In this document: positions 1-7,960 of the stretch, piece by piece | Numbering within the stretch: position 1 is the first letter of the stretch | Layout: every line of letters starts with the position of its first letter | Origin: Microbacterium saperdae | Lineage (GTDB): Bacteria > Actinomycetota > Actinomycetes > Actinomycetales > Microbacteriaceae | Assembly (NCBI RefSeq): GCF_006716345.1 | Contig: NZ_VFOX01000001.1 | Location: 434,001-498,000, forward strand | Direction: 5' to 3' | DNA: 64,000 bases | Made by a program: the position numbers and the translations under genes | Notes under the pieces: model-generated | Told to the model about the DNA's origin: nothing | What the model saw: only the letters and a program-made list of their open reading frames with translations | Databases searched by the model: none

Positions 1-597
1 GGCAGCGGCGGCCACGCGGCCTTCCCGCACCTCGCGATCGACCCCGTGCCCGTCGCCGCGCAGCTCATCCTGGCCGTGCAGACCTTCGCCGCGCGACGAC
101 TTCCCGCCACGGACCAGGCCGTGATCTCGATCACCCGGCTGTCGAGCGACTCCGAGGCGAGCAACATCCTGGCGGCGAGCGTGAGCCTGGAGGCGAACAT
201 CCGCACGCTGTCGACCGCGACGCTCGAGGTGGTGCGCGAAGAGCTGCCGGCTCTGTTGCGCGGCATCGCCGAGGCGAACGGCTGCACGCTCGACACGACG
301 TTCATCGCGTCGTACCCGGTCACCTACAACGACCCTGCCGAGACCCGCGAGGTGATCGCGGTGCTCGACGAGCTCGTCGGCGCCGACCGCGTCATCCGGC
401 GGGAGGCGCCGTACATGGCGTCGGAGGACTTCTCGTATGTGCTGGAGGAGGTGCCCGGAGCCCTGGTGTTCCTCGGCGCCGCCGCCGAGCGCCCCGTGCC
501 GCTGCACTCCGATGATGCGATCTTCGACGACGGGGTGCTCGGTCTGCAGGCGACGGTGCTGGCCGAGCTCGCCTGGCGTCGTCTCGCGCGCGGTTGA
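1..597 (+). CDS. M20-family amidohydrolase/peptidase, C-terminal part (5' end outside window)
   Basis: The frame is open from the first base and its first residues, GSGGHAAFPHLAIDPV, are typical of the dimerisation (lid) domain of M20D aminoacylases and hippurate hydrolases. The rest of the lid is followed by the return to the catalytic domain, with YMASEDFSYVLEEVPG and PLHSDDAIFDDG, which carry the late metal-site residues of the family. Enzymes of this family hydrolyse N-acyl amino acids or related amides with two metal ions. The N-terminal metal motifs lie outside the window, so substrate class cannot be read. The frame ends at a TGA after RRLARG. A 129-bp gap then separates it from a small Cys-rich gene. 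Confidence 0.9.
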   Translation, partial: GSGGHAAFPHLAIDPVPVAAQLILAVQTFAARRLPATDQAVISITRLSSDSEASNILAASVSLEANIRTLSTATLEVVREELPALLRGIAEANGCTLDTTFIASYPVTYNDPAETREVIAVLDELVGADRVIRREAPYMASEDFSYVLEEVPGALVFLGAAAERPVPLHSDDAIFDDGVLGLQATVLAELAWRRLARG

Positions 598-726
598 CAG
601 CTGCGGGTCCGCATCGGCCCGTGGCCTCGCCCATCGACGTGGGTTGCGCGGCGGACTAGCCTGGCGACAGGCGGGTGCTCCGGCCCGCGATCATTCGGCG
701 GAAGCCGACGAGGAAAGCGGTGCGCG

Positions 727-1128
727 ATGGACTCGATGATGATGGACGAGATGTCGAAGAGCATGAAGGCGATGCCCGACATGGCGGCGATGGACATGTC
801 GGTCATGCAGGCCTGCATGGACGCGTGCGCGGCCTGCGAGCAGGCCTGCACGGTGTGCTCGACGCAGATGATGGACTGTTCTCCGGCGTGCATGAACTGC
901 GCCGACATGGCGAACACCATGATGCGCTCGATGATGCGGATGCAGGGCATGACGCCCGCATCGATGATGGCGATGCTGGACGCCTGCATCGCCATGTGCC
1001 AGACCTGCATGGACGAGTGCATGATGCACGCCGACGACAGCGACGTGTGCCGGATGTGCGCTCAGGCCTGCCAGGCCTGCATGGACGCGTGCATGGCGAT
1101 GAAGACGATGATGATGGCGTCGGCCTGA
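727..1128 (+). CDS. Met/Cys-rich four-helix-bundle copper-binding protein (Csp/DUF326-like)
   Basis: A 133-residue protein with about 36 Met and 17 Cys, roughly 40% of all residues. Cysteines fall in CxxxC and CxxC patterns spaced along helices (QACMDACAACEQACTVC, DACIAMCQTCMDEC, CRMCAQACQACMDAC). This is the layout of copper storage proteins and DUF326 proteins, in which thiols line the core of a four-helix bundle and hold many Cu(I) ions. No signal peptide is visible, so a cytosolic Cu(I) store is the likely role. The Met-rich N-terminus (MMMDEMSKSMKAM) could be an extra soft-metal ligand tail. The start is an ATG preceded by GAGGAAAG. No copper exporter or regulator lies nearby. Family assignment is firm; function is inferred. 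Confidence 0.85.
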   Translation: MDSMMMDEMSKSMKAMPDMAAMDMSVMQACMDACAACEQACTVCSTQMMDCSPACMNCADMANTMMRSMMRMQGMTPASMMAMLDACIAMCQTCMDECMMHADDSDVCRMCAQACQACMDACMAMKTMMMASA

Positions 1129-1138
1129 GCCGACACGA

Positions 1139-1486
1139 TCACACCGCGGCGACGTTGAACTGCGTGCGTCCGACAGCCAGCACGCCGTAGCGGCGGTGCA
1201 GTGCCACCGGAGTGCCGGGGGCGGCTTCGAGCGCAGCGCCCGCGCTGTTCCAGAGCGCGTGCGCATCGCCGTCGAGCGTGCGCACCACGAGCTCCCCGCC
1301 GACGGCATCCGCCGACTCGACGATGCCGTCGACCCACTCGGACGGCGTGGCCGAGGCGATCCGCGCCTGGATGAGGTGCAGGGCGTGTCCGGGGGCGAAG
1401 GACGAGCATCCGTCTCCCTGCGCGCACATGCATGCCGAACGCTCGCGCACCGAGGTGGGTGAGAGGCGATTCAGCGGCGTGGACAC
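1139..1486 (-). CDS. Conserved hypothetical protein, 115 aa
   Basis: A small soluble protein beginning with GTG (VSTPLNRLSP), with AAGGAGA five bases upstream deciding the start. It has no membrane segment. The N-terminal third contains three cysteines in CMCAQGDGC, which could bind a metal or form a redox pair. The C-terminal part (VVRTLDGDAHALWNSAGAAL, then GTPVALHRRYGVLAVG) reads like a small beta-barrel. I do not recognise a named family. It converges on the copper-binding gene with a 10-bp gap. A much longer frame continues upstream on this strand but is a shadow of the genes to the right. Confidence 0.7.
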   Translation of the reverse strand: MSTPLNRLSPTSVRERSACMCAQGDGCSSFAPGHALHLIQARIASATPSEWVDGIVESADAVGGELVVRTLDGDAHALWNSAGAALEAAPGTPVALHRRYGVLAVGRTQFNVAAV

Positions 1487-1804
1487 GGGGTCTCCTTCGT
1501 GAGCGGATGTTCCGGCAAGACTAGGTCGGCCCTGCACGGAGGGGAACCCGAGGCGACACGAGGCGAAACAAATCCCGGGCGTGTCCGGGTGTAAGCTCGC
1601 CGGGTGCTGTTTTCGATGAGCGCCCGCGCGGCGCAGAGGGGAGCCGCAGGCGCACTCCGCGCCGGCGGCAGAGGCTGACGACCAGCCGGAGGCGGAACAC
1701 CCGTCCCCGGAGCCGCGTCGCACCCGGTGTCCGTTCGGATGCCGTCCTCTCCTTGTCATCCCGCTCGCCCCTCTCGGCGAGCACCGCACGAAAGCACCGA
1801 TCCC
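1487..1804. other. 318-bp intergenic region, probable divergent promoters plus long leader
   Basis: No credible gene lies here. The left edge holds the ribosome site of the minus-strand gene ending at 1486. Around 1590-1610 a weak -10-like TAAGCT occurs in a less GC-rich patch. If used, it would give the FBP gene at 1805 an untranslated leader of about 190 nt that is rich in short GC inverted segments. I see no match to a riboswitch class that I know. Confidence 0.4.
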
Positions 1805-2290
1805 ATGCGTCCCATCGACGAGCGCGCCATCCGCGCCTCCCTCCGCAACGCCTCCCGCAAAGAGGCCGCCGACATGAACCTGCCCGCGGGCTTCCGCGAC
1901 ATCGACTTCAGTCGACTGGACTACCTCGGCTGGTCCGACCCGAAGTCCCCTCGACGCGCCTACGTGCTCGTCGAGGTCGACGACACCCTCGCCGGAGTCC
2001 TGCTGCAGCAGGCCGAGCAGCGCGTGATCGCCCGAGCCCAGTGCTCGTGGTGCGACGACGTGACGCTCCGCAACGACGTGCAGCTGTTCACCGCGCGCAA
2101 GAACGGCCCTGCCGGGCGCAAGGGCGACACCGTGGGCACACTCGTGTGCGCGAACTTCGAATGCTCCGCGAACGTGCGCCGGCTCCCTCCGCTGGCCTAC
2201 CCCGGATTCGATCGCGAAGCGGCGCGCGACCAGCGCATCCTGCGTCTCGGCGAGCACGTGCGGGCGTTCGTCCGTGCGCTCGACGCCTGA
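1805..2290 (+). CDS. FBP domain (FusB/FusC-type elongation factor G-binding) zinc protein, 161 aa
   Basis: The protein resembles the FBP family, whose C-terminal treble-clef zinc finger binds elongation factor G. The zinc ligands are visible as CSWC (QCSWCDD, about residues 79-82) and CANFEC (about 117-122). An N-terminal helical part starts MRPIDERAIRASLRNASRKE, and LDYLGWSDPKSPRRAYVLVEVDD precedes the finger. In staphylococci FusB/FusC rescue ribosomes from fusidic acid; in actinobacteria the role of such proteins is not settled. The ATG at 1805 gives the expected family length. An upstream in-frame GTG at 1727 would add residues with no family similarity. Confidence 0.85.
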   Translation: MRPIDERAIRASLRNASRKEAADMNLPAGFRDIDFSRLDYLGWSDPKSPRRAYVLVEVDDTLAGVLLQQAEQRVIARAQCSWCDDVTLRNDVQLFTARKNGPAGRKGDTVGTLVCANFECSANVRRLPPLAYPGFDREAARDQRILRLGEHVRAFVRALDA

Positions 2291-2304
2291 CGCCTGACGC
2301 CTGA
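2284..2304. repeat. Three tandem copies of heptamer CGCCTGA spanning a stop codon
   Basis: The heptamer CGCCTGA is repeated three times, starting in the last codons of the FBP gene. Because the unit is 7 bp and contains TGA, the array puts a stop codon in each of the three plus-strand frames. Confidence 0.9.
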
Positions 2305-2306
2305 CG

Positions 2307-2352
2307 CCTCCGACAGGCTCAGCGACCCAGCGGTCCCTGAGCCTGTCGGAGG
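2307..2352. terminator. 16-bp perfect inverted repeat between convergent genes
   Basis: CCTCCGACAGGCTCAG (2307-2322) is exactly mirrored at 2337-2352 around a 14-base loop. It lies between the FBP gene and the convergent glucosidase gene. No U-tract follows, but a stem of this strength at a convergent junction could stop transcription from both sides. It may also be a copy of a dispersed palindromic repeat. Confidence 0.65.
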
Positions 2353-2358
2353 GCGTGG

Positions 2359-4707
2359 TCAGGCCGGGGGCAGGATCTCGATGATCGTCACGGTCTCCTC
2401 GTGGTCGCACGCCTCGCCGACCCAGAGCCGGATGCTCCCGGGCTCCACCCGCCGCACGCCGTCGACGCCCGTGAACGCGAGGCGCTCGGTGGGCACGGTG
2501 AACTCCACGCGCTGCTCCTCGCCGGGCGCCAGGGACACCCGCTGGAATCCGACCAGCTGCGCCACGGGTCGTGCCACGCTCCCGACCTCGTCGTGCGCGT
2601 AGAGCTGCACGACATCCGTTCCCTCGCGCGAGCCGGCGTTGCGCACCGTCAGCGACGCGCGGAACTGCGCGCCCGCAGTCACCGAGGAATCGGCCGTCAG
2701 CCCCTCGTGCGTGAAGCTCGTGTAGCCGAGTCCGAAGCCGAACGGCCGCACCGGCGTCGGATCCACGCTGGTGACGTCCGTGCGCCCGCCGAGAGTGGGA
2801 TGCAGGTAGGAGTACGGCTGCGCGCCCGCCGACCGCGGCAGCGATACCGGCAGTCGACCGGACGGAGACACGCGCCCGCTCAGCACGGCGGCGATGGCCG
2901 GTCCGCCTTCCTCGCCGGGGAAGAACGACTGGAGTACTGCGGCGGCGGCGGAACGCTGCGTCCGAACCGGGCCGCCGGCGACACCGGGGGAGTTCACCGC
3001 CCCGAGCCCGGCGCTCGCCCCGGCCGTGGTCTCGCGGTGCGGGAGAGCCCAGTCCAGGGCGTAGGGGCGGCCGGTGAGGGCGATGACCACGACGGGGGTT
3101 CCGGTCGCGACGACCGCCTCGACCAGCTCGCGCTGCACGCCGGGAAGTTCCAGCGAATCGACATCGTTCCCCTCGCCGACGGTGCCGCGCCCGAAGAGGC
3201 CGGCGCGGTCGCCGATCACGACGATCGCGATGTCGGCCGCGGCGGCCTCGGCGACCGCGGCCGGGAACCCGCTGCGGTCCTCGCCCTCCACAGTGCAGCC
3301 TGCCGCAGAGGTGATCGTGGCCGAGGGGAGCGCGGAGCGGAGCCCGTCGAGCACGCTGGGCAGCGCGATCCCGGCCGGGACGTCCGGATGATGCGCCAGC
3401 ACGTGGTTCACGAAGGAGTAGCAGCCCATGAGCGCCTCGGCGCTGTCGGCGTTGGGACCGATCACGGCGATGCGCGGCGAGCCGGACGGGTCGAGTGGAA
3501 GCACGCCGTCGTTGCTCAGCAGCACGATCGACTCCTCGGCCAGGCGACGCGCGAGAGCGCGATGCGCGGGGGAGTCCAGGTCGATCGCGTCGGGTGCGGT
3601 GCCGAAGTCCGCGTCCAGGAGGCCCAGCTCCTCCTTCTGGGCGAGCACGCGTCCGACCGCGCGATCCACGATGCCCTGGTCGAGAGCCCCCGCGCGCACC
3701 TGTGCGGCGAGCGTCGTGTACGCGTCGGGCGAGGGCAGTTCGACGTCGATCCCGGCGGTGATCGCGAGCGATGCGGCCTGCGCCGAATCCGCCGCGACGT
3801 GGTGCATGCTGCGCAGGAAGTCCACGGCGAAGTAGTCCGAGACCACGACGCCGTCGAAGCCCCAGCGCCCGCGCAGCACCTCGTCGAGGTAGTACGGATC
3901 GGCGGCCACGGGAACGCCGTCGATGTCGGTGTACGAGTTCATGACGCTGCGCACCCCGCCCTCGCGCACCGCCATCTCGAACGGCGGCAGCAGCACATCC
4001 TCGATCTCGCGTCGCCCGGCGGACACCGGGGCGTGGTTGCGGCCCGCCCGTGAGGCGGAGTATCCGACGAAGTGCTTGAGCGTCGCGTGCACGCCCTCCG
4101 ACTGCATGCCGCGCACGTACGCGGTTCCCACGGTGCCGACCACGAGCGGGTCTTCCGAGATGCACTCGTCGACGCGGCCCCACCGCGGATCACGGATGAC
4201 GTCGAGCACCGGGGCGAGGCCCTGATGGATCCCGAGCTGCCGCATCGACGAGCCGATCGCGCGACCCATCTCCTCCACCAGCTCCGGATCGAACGATGCG
4301 CCCCAGGCCAGAGGAGTGGGGAACGTGGCCGCCTGCCATGCGGCGAGTCCGGTGAGGCACTCCTCGTGCACGAGGGCGGGGATGCCCAGACGGGTCTCGC
4401 GCTGCAGACGCGCCTGCTCGCCCCACAGCCACTGCGCCCGCGCGATCGGGTCGACCGGACGGGTGCCGTACACGCGCGTCAGGTGCCCGATGCCGTGGGC
4501 GGCGGCCTCTTCGTAGCGGGTGGACGTCTTCTTCTCGCCGGCCATCGGGGCGACGAGCTCCTCGCCCTGATCGACCCAGAAGCCGACCAGCTGCGCCTGC
4601 TTCTCCTCCAGCGTCATCTGCTCGAGGAGGCTCTCGACGCGCGAGGAGAAGCGGGGTCGGGGTGTGGGGGACACGTCCATCTCTTTCTGTGGGGATTCGA
4701 CCGACAT
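2359..4707 (-). CDS. Glycoside hydrolase family 3 beta-glucosidase, 782 aa
   Basis: An intracellular exo-acting glycosidase with no signal peptide. The N-terminal GH3 barrel shows HEECLTG, the substrate-binding KHF (residues 211-213) and the nucleophile in GVVVSDYFAVDF (Asp291). The alpha/beta sandwich domain follows (IAVIGPNADSAEALMGCYS), then a C-terminal fibronectin-III-like domain (LTVRNAGSREGTDVVQLYAHD). Family enzymes remove terminal beta-linked glucose or xylose from oligosaccharides. It is the last gene of a sugar-uptake operon and starts 2 bp after the permease stop, with AAGGG upstream of ATG 4707. A second in-frame ATG at 4680 is less well placed. The imported sugar is therefore probably a beta-linked oligoglucoside or xyloside, cut in the cytosol. 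Confidence 0.95.
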   Translation of the reverse strand: MSVESPQKEMDVSPTPRPRFSSRVESLLEQMTLEEKQAQLVGFWVDQGEELVAPMAGEKKTSTRYEEAAAHGIGHLTRVYGTRPVDPIARAQWLWGEQARLQRETRLGIPALVHEECLTGLAAWQAATFPTPLAWGASFDPELVEEMGRAIGSSMRQLGIHQGLAPVLDVIRDPRWGRVDECISEDPLVVGTVGTAYVRGMQSEGVHATLKHFVGYSASRAGRNHAPVSAGRREIEDVLLPPFEMAVREGGVRSVMNSYTDIDGVPVAADPYYLDEVLRGRWGFDGVVVSDYFAVDFLRSMHHVAADSAQAASLAITAGIDVELPSPDAYTTLAAQVRAGALDQGIVDRAVGRVLAQKEELGLLDADFGTAPDAIDLDSPAHRALARRLAEESIVLLSNDGVLPLDPSGSPRIAVIGPNADSAEALMGCYSFVNHVLAHHPDVPAGIALPSVLDGLRSALPSATITSAAGCTVEGEDRSGFPAAVAEAAAADIAIVVIGDRAGLFGRGTVGEGNDVDSLELPGVQRELVEAVVATGTPVVVIALTGRPYALDWALPHRETTAGASAGLGAVNSPGVAGGPVRTQRSAAAAVLQSFFPGEEGGPAIAAVLSGRVSPSGRLPVSLPRSAGAQPYSYLHPTLGGRTDVTSVDPTPVRPFGFGLGYTSFTHEGLTADSSVTAGAQFRASLTVRNAGSREGTDVVQLYAHDEVGSVARPVAQLVGFQRVSLAPGEEQRVEFTVPTERLAFTGVDGVRRVEPGSIRLWVGEACDHEETVTIIEILPPA

Positions 4708-4709
4708 GC

Positions 4710-5591
4710 TCAACCCTTGACGGCGCCGGTCAGGCCGCCGACGATGCGACGCTCGAACAGGCTGAAGAAGATCAGGGCGGGGATCATCGACAGCGAGGTG
4801 AAGGCGAGCACCTTGGCGGTGTCGACCGAGTACTGCGAGGCGAACGACTGCACGCCCAGTGGCAGGGTGAACGCCGCCGCATCGTTGAGCACGAACAGCG
4901 GCAGCAGATAGCCGTTCCAGCTGCCGATGAAGGCCAGGATGCCGGTCGTGATCACTCCGGGGATCGACAGGGGCAGCACCATCCGCCAGAAGAAGCCGAT
5001 CCGGCTGCATCCGTCGATGAACGCCGCCTCCTGGATCTCATCGGGGATGGCGCGCAGGAACGGCACCAGGATGATGATCGTGGTCGGCAGGGCGAACGCG
5101 ATCTGCGGCAGGATGACCCCGCCGAGCGAGTTCATCAGCCCGAGGTTGCGCACCACGATGTAGAGCGGGGTGATCGCGACCGTCAGCGGGAACATGAGCC
5201 CCGCGGCGAAGAACGCGTACAGCACTCCGCGTCCGGCGAACCGATAGCGGGCCAGCACGTACGCGGCCATCAGCCCGAGCGCGACGACGCCGATCGTGGT
5301 GGCGAGGGCGACGATCGTGGAGTTCAGCACCTGCCGCCAGAACACGCCGCCGGTGATGACGTCGAGGTAGTTCGACAGGATCCACGGCTGGGGCAGACCC
5401 GACGGGTCGGTCGTGATCTGGGCGTTCGTGCGGAATCCGCCGATGATGATGTACGCGATGGGCGCCAGCATCAGTCCGACCACGATCAGTGCGACGAAGT
5501 ACACGGTCGGGTTGGCCCAGGGTAGGCGTGCCCGAGCGGGGCGCCCCGTCCGCCCAGGGCGCTGCGTGACGAGTAGCGAGGTGGCGGTCAT
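4710..5591 (-). CDS. Carbohydrate ABC transporter permease (MalG type), 293 aa
   Basis: An integral membrane subunit with about six transmembrane segments. The EAA loop that contacts the ATPase is present as EIQEAAFIDGCSRIGFFWRMVLPLSIPG near residues 190-215. The N-terminus is short and basic (ARARLPWANPTVYF) before the first helix, as in CUT1-family permeases. Its start overlaps the stop of the upstream permease by four bases (ATGA), so the two are translationally coupled. No ATPase gene lies in the operon, so it presumably uses a shared MsiK-type ATPase encoded elsewhere, as is usual for CUT1 systems in actinobacteria. Substrate is inferred from the neighbouring glucosidase. Confidence 0.93.
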   Translation of the reverse strand: MTATSLLVTQRPGRTGRPARARLPWANPTVYFVALIVVGLMLAPIAYIIIGGFRTNAQITTDPSGLPQPWILSNYLDVITGGVFWRQVLNSTIVALATTIGVVALGLMAAYVLARYRFAGRGVLYAFFAAGLMFPLTVAITPLYIVVRNLGLMNSLGGVILPQIAFALPTTIIILVPFLRAIPDEIQEAAFIDGCSRIGFFWRMVLPLSIPGVITTGILAFIGSWNGYLLPLFVLNDAAAFTLPLGVQSFASQYSVDTAKVLAFTSLSMIPALIFFSLFERRIVGGLTGAVKG

Positions 5592-6526
5592 GCCGTGGTC
5601 CTCTTCTTCCGTGCGGGGGCGCCGGTCAGAGCGCCGTCGGTGTCGCGCTTGAGGACAGCGCGCTGATAGATCAGCGCCACCACGAGCGAGATCAGGAACA
5701 GCACCACGGCGACCGCGTTGCCGTATCCGAAGTTGCCGGCGTTGCGCCCCTCGGAGACCATGTAGGTCGCCATGGTCGAGGTGCCGGCCGTGGAGGCGAT
5801 GTACTGCCCCCAGATGATGTAGACGAGGTCGAACAGCTGCAGCGATCCGATGATCGACAGGAACGCCCAGATGCGCAGCGTCGGTGCGAGCAGCGGCAGC
5901 GTGATGCGCCACTGGATCTGCCAGTACGACGCCCCGTCGATCGCGGCGGCCTCGTGCAGCTCCTCGGGGATGCCCTGCAGACCGGCGAGGAAGAGGATGA
6001 CGGCGAAGCCGACGTACTTCCAGGTGATGATCACCATCAGCGTCCAGATGGCGATGTCGGGATTCGACAGCCAGTCGTTCGCGAGGAAACCCAGACCCAT
6101 GTTCTGCAGCAGATCGTTGAACGCGCCGCTGGTCTGCAGCATCAGGCTCCACCCCGTTCCCACGACGACCTCGGAGATCACATAGGGGATGAAGATCAGC
6201 ACCCGGATGAGCGACTGTCCGCGCATCCGCCGATTGAGGAGGAGCGCCAGCAGGATCGCCGCCGGCCCCTGCAGCACGAGCGAGAACACCAGGATGAAGC
6301 CGTTGTGCGCGAGCGCATCGTGGAACAGCGGATCCTGCAGGATCGTCAGGTAGTTCTTCAGACCCACGAAGTCCGTCGGCGGACCATAGCCCTGCCAGCT
6401 GAAGAAGCCGTAGTAGGCCGCCATCAGCACCGGGAAGATGACGAAGGCGAGGAAGACCAGGAGGGCGGGCCCGGCCAGAAGGATCACTTCCAGCCGGGCG
6501 GCCGCCTTATGCCTTGGCTGCGGCAT
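5588..6526 (-). CDS. Carbohydrate ABC transporter permease (MalF type), 312 aa
   Basis: Membrane subunit pairing with the MalG-type protein downstream. About six transmembrane helices are visible, starting with RLEVILLAGPALLVFLAFVIFPVLMAAYYGFF. The EAA motif appears as EELHEAAAIDGASYWQIQWRITLPLLAP near residues 205-230. The start at 6526 lies 20 bases inside the solute-binding protein gene and lacks a clear ribosome site, so a slightly different start is possible. The overlap suggests coupled translation. The C-terminus ends in a basic tail (GAPARKKRTTA). Member of a binding protein-permease-permease-glucosidase operon under a divergent LacI regulator. Confidence 0.92.
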   Translation of the reverse strand: MPQPRHKAAARLEVILLAGPALLVFLAFVIFPVLMAAYYGFFSWQGYGPPTDFVGLKNYLTILQDPLFHDALAHNGFILVFSLVLQGPAAILLALLLNRRMRGQSLIRVLIFIPYVISEVVVGTGWSLMLQTSGAFNDLLQNMGLGFLANDWLSNPDIAIWTLMVIITWKYVGFAVILFLAGLQGIPEELHEAAAIDGASYWQIQWRITLPLLAPTLRIWAFLSIIGSLQLFDLVYIIWGQYIASTAGTSTMATYMVSEGRNAGNFGYGNAVAVVLFLISLVVALIYQRAVLKRDTDGALTGAPARKKRTTA

Positions 6527-7796
6527 CCTGGACGGCTTTGACGATGTCCTCCGGGGTTCCCTGACCGGCGAGCATGTTGACCACGGCGACGTTGAGCGCG
6601 TTGCCGACGTTCTGTCCGTACACGGTGTCGAGCCACTGCGATGCGTACGGCGCCGCGTTGTAGGCCTCGAGGATCGACTGCAGGTACGGCTCGGTCACGG
6701 CCTCCTGCGCGACGGTGTTCACCGGGGGAGCGTTGAACGCCTTGTAGTAGGCCGTCTGCACCTCCGACGTGCCGAGGTAGTTCAGGAAGTCGACGCAGGC
6801 ATCAGGCGCATCGACCGAGCACGAGTATCCGTCGACCCCGCCCATCATCGATCCGGGAAGGCCCTCGCCACCATCGACCTCGGGGAAGGGGAACCAGGCC
6901 AGGTCGGCCAGCGGCTTCTGGTCGGGCGTCAGCGATCCGATCACGCCGGGGTTCCAGGCGCCCATGAGCTCCATCCCGGCCTGGTGGTTGGCGATGAGCC
7001 CTGCCGAGCTGCCGGCACCCTGCTGCGCGGTGGTGGTGAGGAAGCCGTCGTTGAAGGGCTTCGTCTCCGCGAATGCCTGCAGGTCCTCTCCGGCGCGCAC
7101 CCAGCAGTCGTCGTCGAAGTTCATCTCGTCGGCGGCCTTGGCGAGCGTGTCATCGCTGCACTCGCGCAGTGCGAGCCAGTAGTACCAGTGCGCCGCGGGC
7201 CAGGCGTCCTTGGCGCCGAGGGCGATCGGTGCGGTCCCGGCCGCCTTGAGCTTCTCGGTCGCCGTCTCGAGCTCATCGAGCGTGGTCGGGTTCTCGGTGA
7301 TGCCGGCCGCATCGAACAGATCCTGGCTGTAGAACAGGCCGCCGGGGAGCACGGCCACCGGCATCGCGTATCGCTTGCCGTCGAGGCTGTTGGCCGAGTA
7401 GGCCGCGTCGGGGATCTCGTCGGCTGCAGGCCCGCTGATGACGTCCGTCAGGTCCTTGAGCTGCCCGGCCTTCACCATGGCCGCCATCTTCCCGCCACCG
7501 CGCTGCAGGAAGATGTCGGGCGCATCGCCGGAGTTGAGCGCCGTCTGGAGCTTGCCGTCGAGATCTTCGTTCTGGATCGACTGGATGTCGATCGTGACCC
7601 CGGGGTTCGCCTTCTCGAAGTCCGCGACGGTGTCTTCCCAGAACTGCACTCCGGGGCCGGTCGTGGAGTTGTGCCAGAGGGTCATCGCAGAATCCCCGCC
7701 GTCATCAGGGGTGCTGGCCGTGCACCCGCTCAGCGCGAGTGCCCCGACGGCTGCGAGTGCGGCCGCGGAGACCAAGGAACGCCGTGTGCTGTTCAT
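6507..7796 (-). CDS. Extracellular sugar-binding lipoprotein of ABC transporter, 429 aa
   Basis: Begins with a lipoprotein signal peptide ending in the lipobox LSGC (MNSTRRSLVSAAALAAVGALALSGC), so it is tethered outside the membrane. The mature part is a family 1 solute-binding protein (WHNSTTGPGVQFWEDTVADFEKANPGVTIDIQS, and later MGGVDGYSCSVDAP). It captures the oligosaccharide and delivers it to the two permeases encoded downstream. GAGGAGAAC precedes ATG 7796 and fixes the start. First gene of the operon. Its promoter region contains a LacI-type operator shared with the divergent regulator at 7961. Confidence 0.93.
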   Translation of the reverse strand: MNSTRRSLVSAAALAAVGALALSGCTASTPDDGGDSAMTLWHNSTTGPGVQFWEDTVADFEKANPGVTIDIQSIQNEDLDGKLQTALNSGDAPDIFLQRGGGKMAAMVKAGQLKDLTDVISGPAADEIPDAAYSANSLDGKRYAMPVAVLPGGLFYSQDLFDAAGITENPTTLDELETATEKLKAAGTAPIALGAKDAWPAAHWYYWLALRECSDDTLAKAADEMNFDDDCWVRAGEDLQAFAETKPFNDGFLTTTAQQGAGSSAGLIANHQAGMELMGAWNPGVIGSLTPDQKPLADLAWFPFPEVDGGEGLPGSMMGGVDGYSCSVDAPDACVDFLNYLGTSEVQTAYYKAFNAPPVNTVAQEAVTEPYLQSILEAYNAAPYASQWLDTVYGQNVGNALNVAVVNMLAGQGTPEDIVKAVQDAAAKA

Positions 7797-7902
7797 GTGA
7801 TCGTTCTCCTCATCGAGAGTTGTGCGCCGCGTCGGTGCGGCGCCGCGGCAGCAAGGGTGTGACCGCGTCGGGATGCAGTCTGTTGGCGATACGGATGGTC
7901 GT

Positions 7903-7927
7903 CAAACGTTTTCGAAAACAGTTTCCA
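7903..7927. promoter_or_regulatory. Putative LacI-family operator in divergent promoter region
   Basis: The 12-bp perfect palindrome GTTTTCGAAAAC (7908-7919) sits in an AT-rich stretch inside otherwise very GC-rich DNA. It lies between the sugar-binding protein gene and the divergent LacI gene, 41 bp before the LacI start. LacI-family proteins recognise palindromes with a central CG pair, which this has. Sugar release of the regulator would then open both promoters. Inference from position and symmetry. Confidence 0.65.
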
Positions 7928-7960
7928 TTGCGGCCGTCCGCACGGATACGCTGGGCGATC

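Noticed and set aside
1139..4183. A 1014-codon minus-strand open frame
   Set aside because: Only its last 115 codons carry a ribosome site and natural composition. The rest is Arg/Gly-rich antisense-frame translation over the FBP and glucosidase genes.
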